Shown here: positions 1-7,066 of the stretch, piece by piece
Position numbering within the stretch: position 1 is the stretch's first letter
How the letters are laid out: the number at the start of each line of letters is the position of its first letter
From: Catenibacterium sp900764725
GTDB lineage: Bacteria > Bacillota_I > Bacilli_A > Erysipelotrichales > Coprobacillaceae
Direction: 5' to 3' (one strand)
Assembly (NCBI RefSeq): GCF_934754625.1
Contig: NZ_CAKVIU010000065.1
Length of the DNA stretch: 11,958 nt
Made by a program: the position numbers and the translations under genes
The notes under the pieces: model-generated
The model's database searches: none
What the model was told of the DNA's origin: nothing
The model's input: the letters and a program-made list of their open reading frames with translations, nothing else

Positions 1-58
1 TGAATGATATCGCATCGTTCATCGAGCCTTGAAATCTGTCATTTACCAAGTTTTTCAT
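1..58 (-). CDS. Possible 5' end of a leftward gene running off the window
   Basis: An ATG at 58 on the minus strand opens a frame of 19 codons (MKNLVNDRFQGSMNDAISF) that is still open at the window edge. It is the only frame open to the edge from an ATG here. Support comes from position: a good sigma-A-like promoter lies upstream (98-126) and would give a leader of about 33 nt. The ribosome binding site is weak (TAGAG about 10 nt before the ATG). Nineteen stop-free codons can occur by chance, and no family is recognised. Confidence 0.33.
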   Translation of the reverse strand, partial: MKNLVNDRFQGSMNDAISF

Positions 59-97
59 AAACTTTTGACTCTACCTTTATTGACTTTTACGCCCTTT

Positions 98-126
98 ATT
101 ATATGTTTATAGGGCATAATTATCAA
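98..126 (-). promoter_or_regulatory. Leftward promoter at window edge with overlapping inverted repeat
   Basis: On the minus strand a -35 TTGATA (126-121), a 17-bp spacer and a perfect -10 TATAAT (103-98) are seen, placing a start near 91. An inverted repeat GCCCT (91-95) / AGGGC (111-115) brackets the -10 and the start point, so it could be an operator or a short 5' hairpin. The promoter points away from the SUMF1-like gene and follows that gene's terminator, so it belongs to another unit to the left. Confidence 0.5.
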
Positions 127-179
127 TTTTACTATTCATACCCTGCACTTATATATACTCTAAATGTTCAGTAATTACT

Positions 180-210
180 AAAAAACAGGAAAGTTTTCAC
201 CTTCCTGTTT
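180..210 (-). terminator. Rho-independent terminator of the SUMF1-like gene
   Basis: The 9-bp stem AAACAGGAA (183-191) / TTCCTGTTT (202-210) lies just past the stop codon at 217. On the minus strand it is followed by a run of six T. The core of this hairpin is nearly identical to that of the terminator at 4873-4897. Confidence 0.85.
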
Positions 211-216
211 AAATCG

Positions 217-1797
217 TTATTCTGCTGGAATCGTTATAACTGCAGATAAAACACCACAAGTTTCATTCTTACTAGAAAGTTCTTTTGTGCTTGTACTTAC
301 AATAAAACAATACTGCTTTCCTATCTCTACTTTACGATAAGTACATTCTGTTTTACCTGTAATAATCTTTGATTTAGATAATCTATTTGTTTCTGGATTA
401 TATCTATATACATAATAGACATCATTTGTATCACTTGCATCCCAAACAAGTCTCAAGCTATTATTTGTTTCATCATATTGTACATTTGCTTCTAATACAC
501 AATCATTTACAGTTGTATTTTGTGGTTTTACTGCATATTCAGATGACACATTATCACAAATCGCAATATAAGAAATTGGCTGTACAATATATAAACAATC
601 TTCTTCATGATCCACAATATAAGATGTATTTTTTGTTCTATCTAACATACGTACAAACCCCGTTTCTTCAGAATATTCAAATAATTGATATTCTACTGCA
701 TCATTAACATTATTCCATGTTAACTGCACTTTATTGTTTGTTAGGTAAAAAGCAGATACAGTAGGTGCATCCATAGTTGCAAGTTCTACCTTCTGTTCTG
801 GTTCTTCCCCATTTAATATCTTTAATACACGAAAACCAACTTCATCATAACCTTCTGTTTCTAGACGTCCTTCTTTACGATATTCAGTACGACAATCTGT
901 TCTTGCAGATTTCCATGAACCACCTTTTACACCACGTACTGCATCACTACGTAAAGTAGATGTCCATTCCCAGACATTTCCCCAGAAATCAACAGCACCA
1001 TGTGCACCTCTTGTAACACTTGCATACTGTTCTACTGGTGTTCTACCATCATTAATGCCACAATTAAAATCTGCATCTTTAGGCATATGTCCTGCTGCAA
1101 GTTCCCATTCACTTTCATTAGGAAGACGATATGTATTCACACCATCTTTTTCAGTAAGCCATTCACAATAAGCATTCGCATCTTCATATGAGACAAAATT
1201 CACAGGATAATCATCTTCTCCTAGAGGATATGTACCATCAATCCAGTTACTTGGAGCTGTTCTTCCTGTTTCACTTAAGAATACTGCATATTCTTTATTA
1301 GTTACTTCAGTACGTTTTACATATACAGAAAGACCTGCACCCATCACTGGAATATAATCATAGTTAACTGCATCAGATACATTCCATTTTAATAATCGAC
1401 TATCAGTAAAACGTAACATACTACTGTTGATACGATTCCAATATGTCTTATACATATCCTGGACAATATCTTCCATTTCAGCCACTTTATCTTCACCACC
1501 AGGTTTACCAGCAGTTTCTTCTTTTAAAGAAGCAAGCTTCTCTTCTTTACGTACTAGTACCGCATTATAGTTATCAATGACTATATCTCTTAGATTGAGA
1601 TAGTTTTCCATTGATGGATCTCTCTGGTAAAGAGAAATCAACTGTTTTGTTTCTTCTGTTAATTCAGGCTGTTCTTTTTCAATAAAATCGCTGTTTTCAA
1701 ACATATTCATACTATCTGAATCAGTGGCATATACAGTAGTAGGAACAAGTGAAATAGCCATCATCAAAGCAATCAGCATACTAAAAATCTTCTTCAT
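217..1797 (-). CDS. Secreted FGE-sulfatase (SUMF1-fold) protein with two FN3-like domains
   Basis: A 526-residue exported protein. Residues 1-24 form a signal peptide (KK, hydrophobic core, VYA cleavage site). Residues 30-140 are mostly helical and charged. Residues 148-327 form a formylglycine-generating-enzyme fold: RTEVTNKEY (162-170), YPVNFVSYEDANAYCEWL (197-214), YRLPNESEWELAA (223-235), DFWGNVWEWT (270-279), RGVKGGSW (288-295) and GFRVLK (321-326). Residues about 343-428 and 431-526 look like two fibronectin III domains (VQLTWNNV, LRLVWDAS). In true FGE two cysteines follow the GGS motif; here the first is Ser297 and only Cys302 remains, so sulfatase-activating activity is unlikely and a binding or scaffold role is more probable. 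The start is set by AGGAGAG about 7 nt upstream. It has its own promoter carrying the same box as the response-regulator operon, and its own terminator. The ligand is unknown. Confidence 0.85.
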   Translation of the reverse strand: MKKIFSMLIALMMAISLVPTTVYATDSDSMNMFENSDFIEKEQPELTEETKQLISLYQRDPSMENYLNLRDIVIDNYNAVLVRKEEKLASLKEETAGKPGGEDKVAEMEDIVQDMYKTYWNRINSSMLRFTDSRLLKWNVSDAVNYDYIPVMGAGLSVYVKRTEVTNKEYAVFLSETGRTAPSNWIDGTYPLGEDDYPVNFVSYEDANAYCEWLTEKDGVNTYRLPNESEWELAAGHMPKDADFNCGINDGRTPVEQYASVTRGAHGAVDFWGNVWEWTSTLRSDAVRGVKGGSWKSARTDCRTEYRKEGRLETEGYDEVGFRVLKILNGEEPEQKVELATMDAPTVSAFYLTNNKVQLTWNNVNDAVEYQLFEYSEETGFVRMLDRTKNTSYIVDHEEDCLYIVQPISYIAICDNVSSEYAVKPQNTTVNDCVLEANVQYDETNNSLRLVWDASDTNDVYYVYRYNPETNRLSKSKIITGKTECTYRKVEIGKQYCFIVSTSTKELSSKNETCGVLSAVITIPAE

Positions 1798-1843
1798 ATT
1801 ATTCTCTCCTTCTATACAGGTTTTAGCTGTACTTTATATTTTC

Positions 1844-1876
1844 ATTATAAGAAGAGAACCTTAATTGTAGTTCAAA
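1844..1876 (-). promoter_or_regulatory. Promoter of the SUMF1-like gene with predicted response-regulator box
   Basis: A perfect -10 TATAAT (1849-1844, minus strand) has no good -35 at normal spacing. Instead a 20-bp box (1857-1876; minus-strand TTTGAACTACAATTAAGGTT) ends 7 bp upstream of the -10. It contains two TTGAACT-like heptamers (TTGAACT, TTAAGGT) spaced 11 bp apart, one helical turn, as expected for a tandem OmpR/PhoB-type dimer. The same box at the same distance stands before the response-regulator gene (4830-4849). The predicted leader is about 40 nt. Confidence 0.65.
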
Positions 1877-1910
1877 CAAAAACAGCTTACTTCTAGACTA
1901 GAGTAAGCTG
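1874..1910 (-). terminator. Terminator of the regulator-kinase-hydrolase operon
   Basis: The 9-bp stem CAGCTTACT (1883-1891) / AGTAAGCTG (1902-1910) is followed on the minus strand by TTTTTGTTT. It lies just downstream of the hydrolase stop codon. Its U-tract abuts the box of the next promoter. Confidence 0.85.
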
Positions 1911-1921
1911 CCGGGGAAAGA

Positions 1922-2926
1922 CTATTTATTAATTAACCAATCTATTAAATCAATACTAGAATCAAGATAAGTAAGACGTGGTACAGAAGCATGATCTGCA
2001 CCAGAAAAAACAGTAATATCTGCTTGAGCATTCATTCTCTTTAATACTGTGATTGCTTCTAAAGATGTACTTGGTGATACAACCTTGTCTGCTGAACCTA
2101 CAAATGCTTTTACGGGAATATTTTTAAGCTTATTGATATTGTCTGGAGTCACATTGATATAACCTGATAAAGGTGCAATACGGGCAAATAACTGAGGATA
2201 AAGACATGCAAGTGACCATGTTCCTGCACCACCAAGACTATGTCCTGTTAAAGAGATATTATTACTATTAATGTGGTAAGTATTTACAGTAGATTGAATG
2301 AGCTGATAGACTGCATTTCCTGCGCTAGCCCAATCATTTTGTGAACTTGGAAGTTGAGGAATAAGTACATAAGCACGTACATTACCTAACTGTCCTTTTT
2401 GTAAGTATTGAGGAAAACCATCCACAGAAGTAATCTGATTCAAATCACTTCCTCTTCCTGAACCTCCATGTAAATATACAATTAAAGGCATATTACTTGT
2501 TGGATTACTTGGTGTATATAACCAGTATTTAAAGTCACCTAACTGTACAGTCTTCATAGAACAGGCATTAAATGATGAAGAAACATCTTGCTGTACAGAT
2601 TTTTGAGACGAAGATGTGCTTTGATTTGTAGGTGAAGAAGTATCATTCTGTATATTTGGTTGAGAAACAGATGCACTTTGACTAGTAGTATCTGGTGTAA
2701 TTGTTGGTTCTGATGTTTCTGATTCTTCATCTGCAGCATCCTCTTCAGTATCCTCTTCAGACTTCTCTTCAACATCTTTATTTTCCTCTTTTTTTGAATC
2801 TTTCTTTTTTTCTGTAACAGAAACAGATTCTTTAGAGTTTGTTTTCTTGTTTGAATATAATGCAAAGAATAGAATAAATGCCAATACAAGTGATATTGAC
2901 GCTATAATCCATTTTTTATATTTCAT
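1922..2926 (-). CDS. Membrane-tethered alpha/beta hydrolase (esterase/peptidase-like)
   Basis: The ATG at 2926 is chosen because AAAGGAA lies about 8 nt before it and the signal anchor follows directly; an upstream in-frame ATG at 2983 lies inside the kinase gene without a good site. The 334-residue product has a membrane segment (about residues 6-24), then a low-complexity stalk: very acidic, Lys/Glu/Asp-rich (about 35-75), then Ser/Thr/Gln-rich (76-119). The catalytic domain (about 120-334) has the oxyanion motif YLHGG (151-155), nucleophile motif GHSLGGAGTW with Ser230, likely acid Asp280 (VGSADKVVSP) and likely His312 (GADHAS). GHSLGGAGTW plus LFARIAPLSG resembles the prolyl-oligopeptidase-like, feruloyl-esterase or polyhydroxybutyrate-depolymerase groups. 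The substrate cannot be read from sequence. The enzyme probably acts outside the cell, held away from the membrane by the stalk. It is the last gene of the operon, 25 nt after the kinase. Confidence 0.85.
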   Translation of the reverse strand: MKYKKWIIASISLVLAFILFFALYSNKKTNSKESVSVTEKKKDSKKEENKDVEEKSEEDTEEDAADEESETSEPTITPDTTSQSASVSQPNIQNDTSSPTNQSTSSSQKSVQQDVSSSFNACSMKTVQLGDFKYWLYTPSNPTSNMPLIVYLHGGSGRGSDLNQITSVDGFPQYLQKGQLGNVRAYVLIPQLPSSQNDWASAGNAVYQLIQSTVNTYHINSNNISLTGHSLGGAGTWSLACLYPQLFARIAPLSGYINVTPDNINKLKNIPVKAFVGSADKVVSPSTSLEAITVLKRMNAQADITVFSGADHASVPRLTYLDSSIDLIDWLINK

Positions 2927-2951
2927 AGATGAATTCCTTTCTCTTAACTGT

Positions 2952-4118
2952 TTATTTAAGTACAGCTGAGATTCTAATGACATTCTCCTTAGAACGTTTA
3001 ATAGTTAATTTACCTTTATGTAATGTACAAACAGCCTGTGCGACAGATAATCCTATTCCAAACCCTTCCACATTATTTCCTGTCTGACTACGATAAAAAC
3101 GATGGCTGAAATGATCTATATCTTCAGCCTGTTTAGGATCAATAGTATTCTCTATTTGGAAATATATACCATGATGTATGGATTTTAGTAACACTTTGAT
3201 TGTCCCTTGAGCTGTACTATATTTAAACGCATTATCTAGAAGTGCTGTCAATAATTCACGAATGGCGTTTTCATCTCCACAATAAGTGATATGAGGTTCA
3301 ATGTTTATTTCATAATTCTTATGAGACTTTGTCGCAATAGATTTATAGGATTCTGCTGTTTCTTGTGCGATATCCGAGATAGGGAAATCTATTTTTGCGG
3401 TACGTCCGTTTTGTTCCTCACAACGTGCTAAATAGACCAATCGATGAGTCATTTGAGTCATTCTATCTATTTGTCTCACAATATCTGTCAGCCATTCATT
3501 CTCACCTATTTCTAATTCTAAAAGCTGTGCATCCGCATTAATAACAGTCAGAGGTGTCTTTAGTTCATGACTCGCAGATGTAATGAACTCCTTCTGTTTC
3601 TGACGATTATTCACAATCGGTGCAACAACCTTACCTGATATAAGTGCAAGAATAAATGCCATCACAACAATACATATACTAGAGACAAGAATCAAAGAAC
3701 GCGCATTATTGCGGAACGCCTCTAATGGTAGGATGCGTGATAAAAAAATAATCTGAGTTTGATTATTGCCACGTTCAACATAATAGCGATAATTACCAAT
3801 ATAGCCTTCATTATCACTCTTTGTAATAACGTTGTTACCATATTCTTTTGCTTGGTCTGAAGTAATCCACAAGGTATGAGTTGTATCAGTATTTATAAAC
3901 TGATTATTGGAATCGTAGGTTACATAAAAATAACGTACATCGTAGATTTCGGGAGATTGTGTTGAAGAAAGAATAAGTGAAATCATACGATCTGCTCTTT
4001 CTGTAATCTGATGGTAGTTTCTCACAATACTCAGTCCAACAATCAATACCTGTAGGATGACCAAAGAAGTAACGGACAATAAGACAAAACGTATTTGTAA
4101 TTTATGTTTCAAACTCAT
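2952..4118 (-). CDS. Sensor histidine kinase
   Basis: A 388-residue membrane sensor kinase. Transmembrane segments at about 10-31 and 139-162 enclose an extracellular sensor domain of about 100 residues with no recognised fold. The dimerisation/phosphoacceptor motif SASHELKTPL has His184. The ATPase domain has the N box LLDNAFKYS (Asn296), an F-box-like HFSHRFYRS and G2 box GFGIGLS (352-358). The G1 (DxG) position is IENTID, lacking the usual Asp and Gly; many Firmicute kinases of this type have a similar 'EN/YN' version, so it is probably active. The gene starts inside the stop codon of the response regulator (ATGA overlap), so translation is coupled and the two are cognate partners. The downstream membrane-tethered hydrolase suggests an envelope-related signal; this is inference. 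Confidence 0.93.
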   Translation of the reverse strand: MSLKHKLQIRFVLLSVTSLVILQVLIVGLSIVRNYHQITERADRMISLILSSTQSPEIYDVRYFYVTYDSNNQFINTDTTHTLWITSDQAKEYGNNVITKSDNEGYIGNYRYYVERGNNQTQIIFLSRILPLEAFRNNARSLILVSSICIVVMAFILALISGKVVAPIVNNRQKQKEFITSASHELKTPLTVINADAQLLELEIGENEWLTDIVRQIDRMTQMTHRLVYLARCEEQNGRTAKIDFPISDIAQETAESYKSIATKSHKNYEINIEPHITYCGDENAIRELLTALLDNAFKYSTAQGTIKVLLKSIHHGIYFQIENTIDPKQAEDIDHFSHRFYRSQTGNNVEGFGIGLSVAQAVCTLHKGKLTIKRSKENVIRISAVLK

Positions 4119-4789
4119 TGACGCACCTCTAGAGTATAGCCTGCACCACGCATGGTACGTATTTGAACATTAGACCTGATGGCTTCTAATTTTCTTCTTA
4201 AATAAGAAATATAAGTCCAAACGGTGTTGTCTTCTGCTTTGGAATCTGCTTCCCATATATTTTCTAATATACGAGAAGATGGAATGACTGCATGAGGATT
4301 ACGCATAAACAACAACATTGTCTGATACTCCTTATTCGCAAGCTTATAGTGACCATCGGGTGCAGACAATTCAAAGGTTTCGGTATTCAGAGTAGTATTA
4401 CCTAAAATGAGAATATTTGTTTGTTGGAATTCAGTTTTTCTAGTCATAACGCGAATTCGGGCAAGTAATTCACGCATATCAAATGGCTTAGTGAGATAGT
4501 CATTAGCTCCTGCATCAAGTCCTGCAATCTTATCATCTACTTCGGACTTAGCGGTAAGTATTAATACAGGTGTTTTGCAATGAGCTTTTCTTGCTTCTAT
4601 CAGGACAGAAACACCATCTCTTACTGGCATCATTACATCTAAAATAGCTGCATCATAAAGACCACTATTTAGATAATCTAAAGCATCTCCACCATTATCT
4701 ACAGAATCAACCGTATAATGATTCTTCTGCAGAATAGTGACAAGTACTTTTCTTAAAGACGCATCATCTTCCGCAATTAATATTTTCAT
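4115..4789 (-). CDS. OmpR/PhoB-family response regulator
   Basis: A 224-residue regulator with an N-terminal receiver domain: acidic pocket Asp8/Asp9, phosphoacceptor Asp51 (ILDVMMP), Thr79 (LILTAKS) and Lys101 (YLTKPFD). The C-terminal winged helix (about 128-222) includes LANKEYQTMLLFM, the recognition region VWTYISYLRRKLE and RTMRGAGYTL. AAAGGACGG lies about 9 nt before the ATG. It is the first gene of a regulator-kinase-hydrolase operon. A tandem 11-bp-spaced box just upstream of its own -10, repeated before the SUMF1-like gene, suggests autoregulation and control of that second gene. Confidence 0.95.
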   Translation of the reverse strand: MKILIAEDDASLRKVLVTILQKNHYTVDSVDNGGDALDYLNSGLYDAAILDVMMPVRDGVSVLIEARKAHCKTPVLILTAKSEVDDKIAGLDAGANDYLTKPFDMRELLARIRVMTRKTEFQQTNILILGNTTLNTETFELSAPDGHYKLANKEYQTMLLFMRNPHAVIPSSRILENIWEADSKAEDNTVWTYISYLRRKLEAIRSNVQIRTMRGAGYTLEVRQ

Positions 4790-4816
4790 AACTGTAAACC
4801 GTCCTTTGCATATAAT

Positions 4817-4849
4817 ATTTTAAACACTCAACCTCAATTGAAGTTCAAA
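4817..4849 (-). promoter_or_regulatory. Promoter of the two-component operon with predicted autoregulatory box
   Basis: The -10 TAAAAT (4822-4817, minus strand) is preceded after 7 bp by a 20-bp box (4830-4849; minus-strand TTTGAACTTCAATTGAGGTT). It matches the SUMF1-like gene box at 18 of 20 positions with identical spacing to the -10. Two heptamers, TTGAACT and TTGAGGT, lie 11 bp apart. The box is also close to palindromic around AATT, so a dyad-binding repressor is an alternative. No proper -35 is present, which fits activator dependence. Confidence 0.65.
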
Positions 4850-4872
4850 TCATTCTAAATTAAGTATAACAC

Positions 4873-4897
4873 AAAAAGGAAAGTTTTCACTTTCCTT
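4873..4897 (-). terminator. Terminator of the PHP phosphoesterase gene
   Basis: The 8-bp stem AAGGAAAG (4876-4883) / CTTTCCTT (4890-4897), loop TTTTCA, is followed on the minus strand by TTTTT. It begins within the PHP stop codon (4896-4898), so it separates this gene from the two-component operon. Confidence 0.8.
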
Positions 4898-5771
4898 AGA
4901 TTAAATGATACTTTCTTAATTTATCTTTGATTTCTCCTTCTACTTGACTATGATGTCCACCTAACTGAATAGAAGGTTTTGTCTTACCATGGAAATCACT
5001 ACCACATGTATAAAGAATATTGAGTTCTTTTGCCTTATTATAGAAATACTGATTCACTTCATCCGGATGATAACTAGAAAAACATTCTACACCCTGTAAT
5101 CCTAGCTCAACCATTTCATCTAATAATTCAAATTGTCCTTTCAAATTATTACCAGGATGTGCGAGTACTGCAACTCCACCATGTTCATTAATAAGCTTTA
5201 TTGTCTCTTCTAATGTAGGAAACTTAATTTCCGTAAAACAAGGTTTACCCTGTGCATAATAATCCCAATAGAAATTTACAAAAGGATTATCACTTCTAGA
5301 TCCATTTTCACGATATGGTTTAAGTAACTCATTATCTAAAAAACGTGGATCATTTAATAATGCTTCACCAAACATTTCACCCGTATAAACACCATTAGAA
5401 GACAGGGCATCTAATTGTGATTTGTCTAATTCAAACCCAAGATTATTAGTCATTTCTAGTTTCTTTAGACTACATGTCTGTTCTTGTTTCTCAATACTTT
5501 CACCTAACTTATCAAATTCTTCTGAATCATCAATACCATATCCTACTACATGCAGATTCACACCCTTATAGGTACAATCTACTTCAATGGCTGGTATATA
5601 AGTCATACCTAGTTCCTTACATCTTAAAGATGCTTCTTTATTAGCTTTAATCCAGTTATGATCCGCAATAGCCATAATCTGGATACCAGACTCATGACAC
5701 ATATCTACTAACTGTGTAGGTGTATATTCGCCATCATCACTATAGAAACTATGCATATGTAAATCAATCAT
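4896..5771 (-). CDS. PHP-domain metal-dependent phosphoesterase (TrpH/RNase AM-like)
   Basis: A 291-residue cytoplasmic PHP-fold phosphoesterase. Metal-ligand motifs appear in the expected order: DLHMHS (His5, His7), Asp12, ADHN (Asp37/His38), PAIEVD (Glu63), NLHVVGY (His74), LAHPG (His205) and CGSDFHG (Asp259, His261). The family includes nucleoside 3',5'-bisphosphate phosphatases and 5'-3' exonucleases acting on short RNA ends (YciV/RNase AM). A middle insertion (about 80-190) separates the two halves, as in that family. The start is set by AGGAGGA about 7 nt upstream. The gene stands alone, between its own terminator and the divergent aminotransferase. The substrate is inferred only from the family. 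Confidence 0.88.
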   Translation of the reverse strand: MIDLHMHSFYSDDGEYTPTQLVDMCHESGIQIMAIADHNWIKANKEASLRCKELGMTYIPAIEVDCTYKGVNLHVVGYGIDDSEEFDKLGESIEKQEQTCSLKKLEMTNNLGFELDKSQLDALSSNGVYTGEMFGEALLNDPRFLDNELLKPYRENGSRSDNPFVNFYWDYYAQGKPCFTEIKFPTLEETIKLINEHGGVAVLAHPGNNLKGQFELLDEMVELGLQGVECFSSYHPDEVNQYFYNKAKELNILYTCGSDFHGKTKPSIQLGGHHSQVEGEIKDKLRKYHLI

Positions 5772-5822
5772 ATTTTTCCTCCTCTCATATATTCATCATA
5801 TCATGAACAACAAACAATCTTC

Positions 5823-5879
5823 AGATATTTCATATCTTGTCATTCATTTTACGTGACAAATATTAGTCATTGTGATAAT
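5823..5879. promoter_or_regulatory. Shared control region between the PHP gene and the aminotransferase gene
   Basis: For the rightward gene, TTGTCA (5837-5842), a 16-bp spacer and AATATT (5859-5864) make a plausible promoter; an extended -10 TGTGATAAT (5871-5879) is another option but would leave a very short leader. Two symmetric elements overlap: a perfect palindrome AGATAT-TTC-ATATCT (5823-5837), and a cluster of TTGTCA (5837-5842), TGACAA (5854-5859) and GTCA (5866-5869) half-sites. These look like operators for an unidentified regulator. No convincing leftward -35/-10 pair was found. Confidence 0.4.
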
Positions 5880-5902
5880 TTATTTGAAAAGGAGTTGATT
5901 TT

Positions 5903-7066
5903 ATGAATTTATCTCATCGTACTGATACATTTACTGATTCAGTGATCAGAAGAATGACAAGAGTATGTCTCAAATATAACGCAATTAATTTATCTCAAGG
6001 TTTCCCTGATTTTGATCCACCTAAAGAGATATGTGATCGTCTAACTGAAGTCTCTCATGAAGATTATCATCAATATGCAATCACTTGGGGTGCACAGAAC
6101 TTTAGAGAAGCACTTGCCAAGAAACAGGAAAAATATATGGGATTACCTATAAATCCAAATAAGAATATTGTAGTCACTTGTGGTTCTACAGAAGCGATGA
6201 TGTGCGCTATGATGACTGTTTGTGATCCAGGAGATAAGGTTGTAGTCTTCTCCCCTTTCTATGAAAACTATGGCGCTGATGCCATCCTTTCCGATGCAAA
6301 GCCAATCTATGTTCCACTATATCCACCTCTATTTAATTTCGATAAGAAGGAATTAGAAGATGCTTTTAAGCAACATCCAAAAGCACTTATTCTATGTAAC
6401 CCTTCTAACCCTTGTGGCAAAGTCTTTACTAAAGAAGAACTAGAATATATTGCCTCACTTGCAGTGAAGTATGATACATATGTCATTACGGATGAAGTTT
6501 ATGAACATATAGTTTATAAACCTTATGAACATGTCTATTTTGCGTCTCTTCCAGGTATGTTTGAAAGAACTATTTCATGTAGTTCACTCAGTAAGACTTA
6601 TTCTATTACAGGCTGGCGTTTAGGTTATATTATAGCGCCAGAAAATATTATCGATGTCGCAAAGAAGGTTCATGACTTCTTAACAGTTGGTGCAAGTGCA
6701 CCACTACAGGAAGCAGCAGTAGTAGGACTTGAATTTAGTGAAGACTATTATAAAGAACTACAGGCATTATATACACATAAGAGAGATTTATTCTGTAATG
6801 GCTTAAAAGAGCTTGGTATTACTTATACTGAGCCACAGGGTGCTTATTATGTGCTTGTAGATATATCTGAATTTGGTTATAACGATGATGTCAAGTTCTG
6901 TGAAGATCTAGCAAGAATTGTAGGTGTTGGCACTGTACCAGGTTCTAGTTTCTTTAAAGAAGATGTGAATCATTTGATTCGTTTCCATTTTGCGAAAAAA
7001 GATGAAACACTACTTGGGGCACTAGATAAATTAAAAGATATGAAAAAGAAGATGCCCCATTATTAA
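5903..7066 (+). CDS. PLP-dependent class I/II aminotransferase
   Basis: A 387-residue fold-type I aminotransferase, full length. It shows INLSQGFPDFDPP (28-40), TCGSTEA (92-98), the cofactor motif NPSNPCGK (166-173), ITDEVYE with Asp197, the Schiff-base lysine Lys231 in SSLSKTYSITGWRLGY, and the substrate-carboxylate arginine region LIRFHFA (Arg360). The N-terminal motif and overall pattern are closest to the kynurenine/methionine (YbdL-like) or aromatic aminotransferase branch, which transfers the amino group from aromatic or sulfur amino acids to a 2-oxo acid. Exact specificity cannot be fixed. AAAAGGAG lies about 8 nt before the ATG. The 3' end overlaps the TetR gene by 4 bp in convergent orientation and contains that gene's terminator hairpin. 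Confidence 0.9.
   Translation: MNLSHRTDTFTDSVIRRMTRVCLKYNAINLSQGFPDFDPPKEICDRLTEVSHEDYHQYAITWGAQNFREALAKKQEKYMGLPINPNKNIVVTCGSTEAMMCAMMTVCDPGDKVVVFSPFYENYGADAILSDAKPIYVPLYPPLFNFDKKELEDAFKQHPKALILCNPSNPCGKVFTKEELEYIASLAVKYDTYVITDEVYEHIVYKPYEHVYFASLPGMFERTISCSSLSKTYSITGWRLGYIIAPENIIDVAKKVHDFLTVGASAPLQEAAVVGLEFSEDYYKELQALYTHKRDLFCNGLKELGITYTEPQGAYYVLVDISEFGYNDDVKFCEDLARIVGVGTVPGSSFFKEDVNHLIRFHFAKKDETLLGALDKLKDMKKKMPHY

Noticed and set aside
1..60. Rightward reading frames at the left edge as a transposase 3' end
   Set aside because: The frames are too short and close quickly; no transposase motif or terminal inverted repeat can be shown.
387..1191. Several rightward open frames across the SUMF1-like gene
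   Set aside because: They are shadows of the leftward gene; their His/Leu/Ile-rich products show no domain and have no start signals.
790..1350. SUMF1/C-type-lectin-like fold as the variable target of a diversity-generating retroelement
   Set aside because: No reverse transcriptase or template repeat is visible, and the fold is followed by two further domains instead of ending the protein.
2554..2889. Long frame opposite/overlapping the hydrolase stalk region
   Set aside because: It is an out-of-frame reading of the low-complexity Lys/Glu-rich stalk, with no ribosome binding site or recognisable domain.
4896..7066. PHP phosphoesterase plus aminotransferase as a histidine or tryptophan biosynthesis unit (HisK/HisC- or TrpH-like)
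   Set aside because: The genes are divergent and separately controlled, the aminotransferase lacks HisC-like features, and no other biosynthetic gene is present.
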